From contig CANFIV010000123.1 in the NCBI GenBank assembly GCA_947446935.1, positions 1 to 5,645 on the forward strand: a DNA stretch of 5,645 nt, in the 5' to 3' direction. A program made the translations under genes and the position numbers. This stretch comes from Sphingomonadaceae bacterium (GTDB lineage Bacteria > Pseudomonadota > Alphaproteobacteria > Sphingomonadales > Sphingomonadaceae). Of the stretch, positions 1 through 4,987 are shown one piece after another (within the stretch, counting starts at the first letter, position 1; every line of letters begins with the position of its first letter). The notes under the pieces were generated by a model that saw nothing but the letters and a program-made list of their open reading frames with translations, searched no databases and was not told where the DNA came from.

Positions 1-1
1 C

Positions 2-208
2 GCCGATACCGGGGTGCTGGGGGCGATGGTCGGCATGGTCGGCGCATTTGGGGCCATGGCGGCGCTGCGGGTGCTGCTGGAAGGCATTTCGACTTTGGGT
101 GATCCGCAGTGGGGGCAGGTCCATGTCCTCGACGGGATGAAGCCCGCGCTGCGCACGATGCGCATTGCCAAGGACCCGGAGTGCCGCGCCTGCGGATCAG
201 CGGGCTAG
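2..208 (+). CDS. ThiF/MoeB/HesA-family adenylyltransferase, C-terminal part (5' end outside window)
   Basis: The last 68 residues of an E1-like enzyme are visible, with the reading frame open to the left edge. Members of this family adenylate the C-terminal glycine of a small sulfur carrier (MoaD for MoeB, ThiS for ThiF) in the cytoplasm, for molybdopterin or thiamine synthesis. Visible residues 1-28 (ADTGVLGAMVG... to LLEG) match the family's glycine-rich helix after the catalytic region. Residues 51-65 (RTMRIAKDPECRACG) match the end of E. coli MoeB (REMKLMRNPGCEVCG), including the second CxxC pair of the structural zinc site (visible Cys61 and Cys64). The first CxxC pair, the ATP site and the start are outside the window. 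The TAG stop lies inside the end of the convergent Sir2 gene. MoeB and ThiF cannot be told apart from this piece, so no symbol is given; the family call is firm. Confidence 0.85.
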   Translation, partial: ADTGVLGAMVGMVGAFGAMAALRVLLEGISTLGDPQWGQVHVLDGMKPALRTMRIAKDPECRACGSAG

Positions 209-913
209 CAACTCTTCCACCCACGCAGGCACAATTTCGCTCGCGAGGCCCAGCCGCGTTTCATCGAACCACATCGAGCCTTGCGAGCGCTCGAGATTGA
301 GCTCGAGCGTTGCCGCGCCCAGATCGTTTGCAGTGCGCACGAAACCGGCAGCAGGATAGACCGCGCCGGAGGTGCCGATCGAGACGAACAGGTCCGCCTC
401 GCGCAGGGCGTCGAAGATGTCTTCCATCCGGTAGGGCACTTCGCCGAACCACACGACATCGGGGCGCAGCGCGGGCGCGGCGCAGTTTGGGCAAGGCGGG
501 CGGTGGATCAGCGGCCCGGTCCAGCGGTGGCGGGCATCGCAGGCGGTGCACCAGACAGTGAGGTGGTCGCCGTGCATGTGGATCACCGAAAGCGAGCCGC
601 CGCGCTCGTGCAGGTCGTCCACATTCTGCGTGACGAGCGTGACCGTGCCGCCGGGAACCTGCTTGGGCCACTCGCGCTCCAGCCGGCCGAGCGCGTGGTG
701 CGCGGCGTTGGGCTCCTTGGTCTGGATTGCCGCGCGCCGCATGTCGTAGAAGCGCAGCACGAGATCGGGATCACGCGCGAAGCCTTCTGGCGTTGCCACA
801 TCCTCCACGCGGTGCTGTTCCCAGAGGCCCCCGGCGGAGCGGAAGGTATCGATCCCGCTTTCGGCGGAGACCCCGGCCCCTGTCAGGATGACGATGTTGC
901 GAATGGTCTGCAT
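197..913 (-). CDS. cobB: Sir2-family NAD-dependent protein deacylase (CobB-type sirtuin)
   Basis: Sirtuins remove acyl groups from lysine side chains in the cytoplasm, consuming NAD+ and releasing nicotinamide and O-acyl-ADP-ribose. Numbered from Met at 913 (238 aa), the full core is present: NAD-binding GAGVSAESGIDTFR (12-25), TQNVDDLH (95-102), catalytic His114 in HMHGD, zinc ligands Cys122/Cys125 and Cys141/Cys144, RPDVVWFGE (150-158) and GTSGAVYPA (180-188). Tyr56 and Arg59 (FYDMR) match the Tyr-x2-Arg pair that E. coli CobB uses to accept acidic acyl groups, so activity on succinyl- or malonyl-lysine is plausible. The start is uncertain: the same frame has an ATG at 922 and a GTG at 955, none with a clear Shine-Dalgarno site. 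I chose 913 because the NAD loop then begins near residue 12, as in short sirtuins. The 3' end overlaps the upstream adenylyltransferase gene by 12 bases, and the 5' end faces dapB 35 bases away. Family call very strong; substrate inferred. Confidence 0.93.
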   Translation of the reverse strand: MQTIRNIVILTGAGVSAESGIDTFRSAGGLWEQHRVEDVATPEGFARDPDLVLRFYDMRRAAIQTKEPNAAHHALGRLEREWPKQVPGGTVTLVTQNVDDLHERGGSLSVIHMHGDHLTVWCTACDARHRWTGPLIHRPPCPNCAAPALRPDVVWFGEVPYRMEDIFDALREADLFVSIGTSGAVYPAAGFVRTANDLGAATLELNLERSQGSMWFDETRLGLASEIVPAWVEELLAR

Positions 914-938
914 CGCGGCCATGAAGCACAGCAACAGC

Positions 939-943
939 GAGGG
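939..943 (+). promoter_or_regulatory. Ribosome binding site of dapB
   Basis: GAGGG lies 5 bases before the ATG at 949 and is the best Shine-Dalgarno match near that codon. It settles the dapB start. It also lies upstream of the 913 and 922 starts of the opposing Sir2 gene, and inside that gene's coding region if the GTG at 955 is used. Confidence 0.7.
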
Positions 944-948
944 TAGCA

Positions 949-1677
949 ATGGCACGCATAGGCATTATCGGCAGCGCAGGGCGCATGGGGCAGGCGCTGG
1001 TGGACGCGATCACCGCGGCGGGCCATGAGCTTGCGGGCGGGATCGATCAGGGCGGCGATGCTTTGGCGCTGGCCAAGGAGAGCGATGTGCTGGTCGATTT
1101 CTCGGCCCCGGCCGCGCTCGAATTCAATCTCGATGCCGCGATCCATGCCGGAACGCCGATTATGGTCGGCACGACGGGGCTGGCAGAACGGCACCACTGG
1201 CTGGTCGATGCGGCGGCGGTGAGCATTCCGGTGCTCCAGACGGGCAACACCTCGCTCGGCGTGACGCTGCTGGCGCATCTGGTGCGCGAGGCGGCCGCGC
1301 GGCTGGGTGAGGATTGGGATATCGAAATCGCCGAGACGCACCACCGCATGAAAGTTGATTCGCCTTCGGGCACCGCGCTGCTGCTGGGCGAGGCGGCGGC
1401 GGCCGGGCGCGGCGTGCATCTCAAGGATGCCGCTGTGCGCGGGCGCGACGGTGTGACCGGCGCGCGCGAGGCGGGCACCATCGGCTTTGCGGCCTTGCGC
1501 GGCGGCAGCGTGGCGGGGGACCACACCGTTCATTTCCTGAGCGACAACGAGCGGCTGTCCTTCACGCACATGGCGGAAAACCGCGCGATCTTCGCTCGCG
1601 GCGCGGTGCGCGCAGGCGCATGGCTGATCGGCAAGGAACCGGGCCGGTACACAATGGCCGAGGTGCTTGGACTTTGA
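949..1677 (+). CDS. dapB: 4-hydroxy-tetrahydrodipicolinate reductase
   Basis: DapB reduces 4-hydroxy-tetrahydrodipicolinate to tetrahydrodipicolinate with NAD(P)H in the cytoplasm, on the way to diaminopimelate (cell wall) and lysine. At 242 aa it is shorter than the E. coli enzyme (273 aa). The N-terminal Rossmann loop is IGIIGSAGRMG (4-14). DFSAP (50-54) and GTTG (74-77) follow at the cofactor site. The substrate and catalytic segment is HHRMKVDSPSGTA (131-143), with the expected catalytic His131 and Lys135 and the Ser140-Gly-Thr142 loop. The C-terminal part carries RGGSVAGDH and the FTHMAENRAIFARGA stretch typical of the family. ATG 949 is supported by GAGGG five bases upstream and by the family N-terminus. 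It is the first gene of a probable operon and its stop overlaps the nth start (TTGA). A promoter would have to lie within the 5' end of the Sir2 gene. Confidence 0.96.
   Translation: MARIGIIGSAGRMGQALVDAITAAGHELAGGIDQGGDALALAKESDVLVDFSAPAALEFNLDAAIHAGTPIMVGTTGLAERHHWLVDAAAVSIPVLQTGNTSLGVTLLAHLVREAAARLGEDWDIEIAETHHRMKVDSPSGTALLLGEAAAAGRGVHLKDAAVRGRDGVTGAREAGTIGFAALRGGSVAGDHTVHFLSDNERLSFTHMAENRAIFARGAVRAGAWLIGKEPGRYTMAEVLGL
964..993 (-). promoter_or_regulatory. Possible promoter of the Sir2 gene, inside the start of dapB
   Basis: Read on the minus strand, GATAAT (969 down to 964) is a 5/6 match to the sigma-70 -10 box. An 18-base spacer separates it from CTGCCC (993-988), a weak 3/6 match to the -35 box. 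Transcription would begin near 957, just ahead of all three candidate Sir2 starts. The caution is that these bases also encode the Gly-Ile-Ile-Gly nucleotide-binding loop of DapB, so the AT-rich hexamer may be there only for coding reasons. Confidence 0.25.
1660..1665 (+). promoter_or_regulatory. Ribosome binding site that sets the TTG start of nth
   Basis: GAGGTG sits inside the last codons of dapB, 8 bases before TTG at 1674. No comparable site precedes the in-frame ATG at 1620. The spacing supports translation of nth from TTG by ribosomes finishing dapB. Confidence 0.7.
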
Positions 1678-2360
1678 AAAAAGACCAGATTTTCGAGTTC
1701 TTTCGCCGTCTGGCTGAGGCCAACCCTTCGCCGGAGACCGAGCTCGAATTTGGCAATGTCTATCAGCTGCTCGTCGCGGTTACGCTTTCTGCGCAGGCGA
1801 CCGATGTGGGTGTGAACAAGGCGACGCGAGCGCTGTTCGCGAAAGTGAAGACCCCGCAAGACATGCTCGATCTGGGCGAGGCGGGCCTGAAGGAGCACAT
1901 CAAGACCATCGGGCTGTTCAACACCAAGGCCAAGAACGTGATGGCCATGGCCGAGATCCTCGTGCGCGAACATGGCGGGGAGGTTCCGAATGACCGCGAC
2001 TTGCTCACGGCCCTGCCCGGTGTTGGCCGCAAGACCGCCAATGTGGTGCTCAACTGCGCATTCGGGGCAGAGACCTTTGCGGTCGACACGCATATCTTCC
2101 GCCTCGGCAACCGCACCGGGCTCGCCAAGGGCAAGACGCCGCTGGCGGTCGAGAAGCAGCTTGAGAAGAAAGTACCGCAGCCGTTCCGCGTCGGTGCGCA
2201 CCACTGGCTGATCCTCCACGGGCGCTATGTGTGCAAGGCGCGCAGCCCGGAATGCTGGCGATGTCCGGTGGTTGACCTTTGCGGCTTTAAGGCGAAGATT
2301 CCGGAGAAGGGGGGCACACCCGCGACTCCGTCGCGGACTGCCAAGGAGAAGATGCCATGA
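1674..2360 (+). CDS. nth: Endonuclease III (DNA glycosylase/AP lyase), TTG start
   Basis: Nth excises oxidised pyrimidines from DNA and cuts the resulting abasic site, acting in base-excision repair. From the TTG start the protein is 228 aa and lines up with E. coli Nth (211 aa) without a shift through the core. The helix-hairpin-helix LPGVGRKTANVVLN carries catalytic Lys120, VDTHIFR carries catalytic Asp138, and Cys187, Cys194, Cys197 and Cys203 give the C-x6-C-x2-C-x5-C ligands of the [4Fe-4S] cluster. All six numbers equal those of the E. coli enzyme, which argues strongly for TTG over the in-frame ATG at 1620 (18 extra, unconserved residues read through dapB). The start overlaps the dapB stop as TTGA, and the stop overlaps the lipoprotein start as ATGA. 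Residues 204-228 form a basic, Pro/Thr/Lys-rich tail longer than that of E. coli Nth; its role is unknown. Confidence 0.96.
   Translation: MKKDQIFEFFRRLAEANPSPETELEFGNVYQLLVAVTLSAQATDVGVNKATRALFAKVKTPQDMLDLGEAGLKEHIKTIGLFNTKAKNVMAMAEILVREHGGEVPNDRDLLTALPGVGRKTANVVLNCAFGAETFAVDTHIFRLGNRTGLAKGKTPLAVEKQLEKKVPQPFRVGAHHWLILHGRYVCKARSPECWRCPVVDLCGFKAKIPEKGGTPATPSRTAKEKMP
2344..2348 (+). promoter_or_regulatory. Ribosome binding site of the lipoprotein gene
   Basis: AGGAG lies within the end of nth, 8 bases before ATG 2357. It supports the start that overlaps the nth stop and points to translational coupling. Confidence 0.7.
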
Positions 2361-2755
2361 GTACCTTCAAATTTGCCGCCGCCACTACCGCCCTGCTCTG
2401 CTTGGGTGCCTGCGGACCGCACCCGGTTGTCGGCAACGACGGCCATGCCAAGGATGTTCCCGCCGCCACCCCCGCAGGCGCGCCGGTCAGCTGTATTCCG
2501 CTCGTACAGATTCAGGAAAGCCGGGTACGCGATGACTGGACCATCGATTTCCGCGTCAGCGGCACGAAGTGGTATCGAAACACCTTGCCCAATCGCTGCT
2601 ACTCGCTCGGTTTCGAAAAGGCGTTTTCTTACCAGACCTCGCTTTCGCAGCTGTGCAACGTCGATATCATCACCGTGTTTGCCAGCGGCCCCGGTGGCGG
2701 CCCGCGCGGCTCGTGCGGACTGGGGCAGTTCCAGCCGGTGACTTTAGCGAAATAG
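2357..2755 (+). CDS. Small predicted lipoprotein of unknown function (possibly DUF6491-like)
   Basis: This 132-residue protein has a short N-terminal signal: Lys5, a hydrophobic run over residues 6-18, and lipobox Leu16-Gly-Ala-Cys19. It should be exported, cut before Cys19 and lipid-anchored in a membrane facing the periplasm. A low-complexity Ala/Pro linker (about 32-44) leads into a compact domain from residue 45 with four cysteines (46, 81, 100, 120), which could form two disulfides. Recognisable stretches are SCIPLVQIQESRVRDDWTIDF (45-65), KWYRNTLPNRC (71-81), LCNVDIITV (99-107) and CGLGQF (120-125). From memory this pattern resembles the DUF6491 family of proteobacterial proteins, but I could not check it. 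No enzymatic motif is visible. The start has a good Shine-Dalgarno site and overlaps the nth stop by four bases. Co-transcription with dapB-nth is likely, but a functional link with DNA repair is not evident because the products sit in different compartments. Confidence 0.85.
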   Translation: MSTFKFAAATTALLCLGACGPHPVVGNDGHAKDVPAATPAGAPVSCIPLVQIQESRVRDDWTIDFRVSGTKWYRNTLPNRCYSLGFEKAFSYQTSLSQLCNVDIITVFASGPGGGPRGSCGLGQFQPVTLAK

Positions 2756-2763
2756 TGCTCAGG

Positions 2764-2793
2764 GGCGGCGCTTTTCGCGCCGCGCCGCCTTTT
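2764..2793 (+). terminator. Rho-independent terminator of the dapB-nth-lipoprotein operon
   Basis: An 8-base-pair perfect stem GGCGGCGC (2764-2771) / GCGCCGCC (2782-2789) encloses a 10-base loop and is followed by TTTT (2790-2793). It begins 8 bases after the lipoprotein stop. Read from the other side the hairpin is followed by a CCTGAG stretch with no T run, so it should stop plus-strand transcription only. An alternative 7-pair fold (2765-2771 with 2777-2783) is also possible. The T run overlaps the TAA stop of the convergent symporter gene. Confidence 0.65.
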
Positions 2794-4102
2794 AGGCCTC
2801 CGGATCGAGATGCAGGCCCTTGCGGCCGTGTTCTGGCGTGTCGAATGGCGGCAGGGCTTGGGGCGCGTCCGGATCGAGCGGCAGTTGCAGCATGCCCTCC
2901 CACTTGGTGATGACCGAAGTCGCCACCGCATTGCCCACCACGTTGGTGGCGGTGCGGCCCATGTCGAGGAAGGTGTCGACGCCGAGCAGCAACGCGACGC
3001 CTTCCACCGGGAGCCCGAACTGGGTGAGCGTTGCGGCAATCACCACAAGGCTGGCGCGCGGCACACCGGCGATGCCCTTGGACGTGACCATGAGCGTGAG
3101 CAGCATGGCAATCTGCTGCCCGGCCGATAGCGGTATGTTGTAGGCCTGCGCGATGAACAGTGTCGCGAAGCTGGTGTAGATCATCGAACCATCAAGGTTG
3201 AAGCTGTAGCCCAGCGGCAGCACAAAGCCTGAAATGCGGCGCGGTACGCCGAACCGATCGAGCTGTTCGAACAGCTTGGGCAGCGCGCTTTCCGAACTGG
3301 CGGTGGAGAACGCCAGCAGCAGCGGCTCACGGATATAGCGCGCGAGCACGAGCACCCGCTTGCCCAGGAAAATGCCGCCAAGGCCCAGCAGAATCACCCA
3401 GAGCAGCAGCAGCGCGAAGTAGAACTCCCCGACGAACACCCCATAAGTGAGGATGATGCCCAGCCCGCGCGTGGCGATGACCGAGGCCAGCGCGCCGAAC
3501 ACCGCGAACGGGGCAAACCGCATGACGTAATCGGTGATCGTCAGCATCAGGGTGGCGAGCGCCTCTGCCCCGCGCACCAGCGGTGCCCCCGATTCGCCCA
3601 TCGCTGAAAGCCCGACCCCGGCAAACAGCGAGAACACGAGGATTTGCAGAACGTTGTTCTTGGCCATCGCATCGAGCGCGCTGGTCGGGAACACTTCGAG
3701 GACAAAGTGGCGCAGCGTGAAATCTGCCGTTGCGAGATCGCTCACCGGCGCGGCGGCGGTGAAATGAAGGCCCACGCCGGGCTGGAACAGGTTCACCAGC
3801 ACGAGCCCCAAGCTGATCGAAATCAGGCTGGCCGTGATGAACCACGCCAGCGCCCGTCCCCCAATGCGTCCCAGCGCGGCGCTGTCGCCCATGCTGGCGA
3901 TGCCGGTCACCAAAGTCGCCAGAATCAGCGGCGCGATGATCATCTTGATGAGGTGCAGAAACACTTCGGGCAGCAGCTTGAGCATGTCCGCGATGCCGGC
4001 CAGCGTTTTGCTGTCCGCCGGATATGTGCTGTTCAACGCATAGCCGGAGAGGATGCCGGCGATCATGGCGAACACGATGTAATAAGTCAGGCGCTTGCCC
4101 AC
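2792..4102 (-). CDS. Dicarboxylate/amino acid:cation symporter (DAACS family, GltP/DctA type)
   Basis: This 436-residue inner-membrane secondary transporter moves C4-dicarboxylates or acidic amino acids inward with H+ or Na+. Many hydrophobic segments span the protein from residue 5 to about 400. The transport core is clear: the re-entrant loop 1 serine motif STASSESALP (266-275), GYSFNLDGS (298-306, the family's NMDGT site), loop 2 SKGIAGVPRA (341-350), and the last helix VDTFLDMGRTATNVVGNAVAT (375-395). Compared with Pyrococcus GltPh, Asp376, Asp380, Arg383, Thr384 and Asn387 are kept, but Asn391 replaces the Na+-site Asp405; E. coli DctA also has Gly-Asn there. The retained Arg/Thr pair fits an acidic substrate. 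The start is GTG with a weak upstream GGGG, chosen because MGKRLTYYIV is a typical family start and the next in-frame Met (residue 13) lies within the first membrane helix. The polar C-tail (from 402) is ordinary. Exact substrate not determinable. Confidence 0.95.
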   Translation of the reverse strand: MGKRLTYYIVFAMIAGILSGYALNSTYPADSKTLAGIADMLKLLPEVFLHLIKMIIAPLILATLVTGIASMGDSAALGRIGGRALAWFITASLISISLGLVLVNLFQPGVGLHFTAAAPVSDLATADFTLRHFVLEVFPTSALDAMAKNNVLQILVFSLFAGVGLSAMGESGAPLVRGAEALATLMLTITDYVMRFAPFAVFGALASVIATRGLGIILTYGVFVGEFYFALLLLWVILLGLGGIFLGKRVLVLARYIREPLLLAFSTASSESALPKLFEQLDRFGVPRRISGFVLPLGYSFNLDGSMIYTSFATLFIAQAYNIPLSAGQQIAMLLTLMVTSKGIAGVPRASLVVIAATLTQFGLPVEGVALLLGVDTFLDMGRTATNVVGNAVATSVITKWEGMLQLPLDPDAPQALPPFDTPEHGRKGLHLDPEA

Positions 4103-4135
4103 GGTCCGGCTACCCCAGTGTTGTTGTCGCCCGTC

Positions 4136-4164
4136 AGCCTAGCTGGCATGGTGCCCCGCGGCAA
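4136..4164 (-). promoter_or_regulatory. Possible promoter of the symporter gene
   Basis: On the minus strand, TTGCCG (4164-4159, 4/6 to the -35 box) is followed after exactly 17 bases by TAGGCT (4141-4136, 3/6 to the -10 box). This would start RNA near 4128 and give a leader of about 26 bases before the GTG at 4102. The spacing is ideal and the -10 box weak. The GGCA-3-TGCC repeat (4145-4155) lies between the two boxes, where a repressor could act; that is inference. Confidence 0.25.
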
Positions 4165-4197
4165 CGTACCGCGCCGAGGGCGTGGTGCTGCAAACCG

Positions 4198-4203
4198 GGA
4201 GAG
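4198..4203 (+). promoter_or_regulatory. Ribosome binding site of the crotonase gene
   Basis: GGAGAG lies 4 bases before ATG 4208 (6 bases if counted from GGAG). It decides this start over the much longer open frame that runs back to 3644 through the antisense of the symporter gene. Confidence 0.7.
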
Positions 4204-4207
4204 TTTG

Positions 4208-4981
4208 ATGGAGCATATCACCGTGGAGCAGCGGGGCCGGGTGACGCGCATCACGCTGGCGCGGCCGCAAGTGCTCAACGCCATCAACGCCCGGATGCAC
4301 GAGGAGCTGGAAGAGGCCTTCAATGCCTTTGCCGCCGATCAGGAGCAATGGGTGGCGGTGGTTACCGGGCAGGGCCGGGGTTTCTGCGCCGGATCGGATC
4401 TGAAGGCGGCCGCGGTGGAAGGCTTCAAGAGCTATCCGGCGCACGGCTATGCCGGGCTGATCGAACGGTTCGATTGCGACAAGCCGATCATTGCGGCGGT
4501 GAACGGGGTGGCGCTGGGTGGCGGGTTTGAAGTGGCGTTGGCCTGCGACCTGATCATCGCCGCCCAGAGCGCCCGCTTCGGTCTGCCCGAGCCCCGCGTC
4601 GGCGCGGTGGCGCTGGGCGGAGGGCTGCACCGGCTCGCGCGCCAGATCGGGCTGAAGCGCGCGATGGGGATGATCCTTTCGGCCAAGCCGGTCGATGCGG
4701 CGGAAGGCGAGCGGCTCGGTTTCGTGACCGAAGTGGTACCCGATGCCGAACTGGAGAACGCGGTGGAGCGCTGGGTGGAGGCCATCCTGCAAGGCGCGCC
4801 GCTTTCGATCCGGGCGTCCAAGCAGGCGGTCATGCGCGGGCTGGATGAGCCGGGCGTTGCTGCAGCCATGGCCGCGCAACCGGCCTACCCGGCCTTTGCC
4901 GCATGGGCTGCGAGCGCAGACTTGCGCGAGGGGACCACTGCCTTTGCCGAAAAGCGCCCGCCAGTGTGGCAGGGGCGCTGA
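4208..4981 (+). CDS. Enoyl-CoA hydratase/isomerase (crotonase) family protein
   Basis: This 257-residue cytoplasmic enzyme of the crotonase fold most likely hydrates, or otherwise acts on, an enoyl-CoA thioester. The N-terminal strand pattern ITVEQRGRVTRITLARP and the segment VLNAIN (22-27) are standard. The first oxyanion-hole segment is GRGFCAGSDLKA (56-67). The second is NGVALGGGFEVALACD (99-114). Both hydratase glutamates are present: Glu108 (GGGFE) and Glu128 (FGLPE), 20 residues apart as Glu144 and Glu164 are in rat mitochondrial enoyl-CoA hydratase, so real hydratase or dehydratase activity is possible. The LPEPRVGAVALGGGLHRLARQIG stretch is common in crotonases of unassigned substrate. 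No other fatty-acid or acyl-CoA gene is adjacent, so the pathway cannot be named. The gene is divergent from the symporter and ends 6 bases from the convergent aroC stop. Confidence 0.94.
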   Translation: MEHITVEQRGRVTRITLARPQVLNAINARMHEELEEAFNAFAADQEQWVAVVTGQGRGFCAGSDLKAAAVEGFKSYPAHGYAGLIERFDCDKPIIAAVNGVALGGGFEVALACDLIIAAQSARFGLPEPRVGAVALGGGLHRLARQIGLKRAMGMILSAKPVDAAEGERLGFVTEVVPDAELENAVERWVEAILQGAPLSIRASKQAVMRGLDEPGVAAAMAAQPAYPAFAAWAASADLREGTTAFAEKRPPVWQGR

Positions 4982-4987
4982 CGCCTA

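Larger units (their letters stand above)
4103..4207. promoter_or_regulatory. Divergent intergenic region between symporter and crotonase genes
   Basis: These 105 bases are the only sizeable non-coding gap between divergent genes here, so both promoters probably lie in it or just inside the neighbouring genes. It contains two short inverted repeats: GGCA-3-TGCC at 4145-4155 and CGCGG-7-CCGCG at 4157-4173. Either could be an operator half-site pair, but both are short for GC-rich DNA. A plus-strand pair TTGTTG (4121) / TGGCAT (4144) is too poor to call as a promoter. Confidence 0.4.

Noticed and set aside
897..925. dapB promoter candidate TTGCGA-17-CATGAA
   Set aside because: The spacing is right and a short leader would result, but the -10 match is only 3/6 and the bases are coding for Sir2; too weak to list as a feature.
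281..946. 221-codon plus-strand open frame
   Set aside because: It is the antisense shadow of the Sir2 gene, which has all its family motifs; long shadows are expected at this GC content.
883..1569. 228-codon minus-strand open frame
   Set aside because: Antisense shadow of dapB, Arg/Ala/His-rich with no recognisable domain.
1620..1673. ATG at 1620 as the nth start
   Set aside because: It gives 18 extra residues unlike Nth proteins, has no good ribosome site, and a well-placed site and correct residue numbering favour TTG 1674.
1530..2219. 229-codon minus-strand open frame
   Set aside because: Antisense shadow of nth, without motifs or a ribosome site that I can support.
3644..4207. Upstream extension of the crotonase frame by 188 codons
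   Set aside because: It runs antisense through the start of the symporter gene, has a charged low-complexity composition with no family similarity, and the proper start at 4208 has a Shine-Dalgarno site and the usual crotonase N-terminus.
4139..4879. 246-codon minus-strand open frame that could look like a gene divergent from nothing
   Set aside because: Antisense of the crotonase gene; composition is typical of a shadow frame and the crotonase motifs are complete on the other strand.
4982..4987. Terminator between the crotonase and aroC genes
   Set aside because: The gap is only six bases and no hairpin with a T run is visible there.
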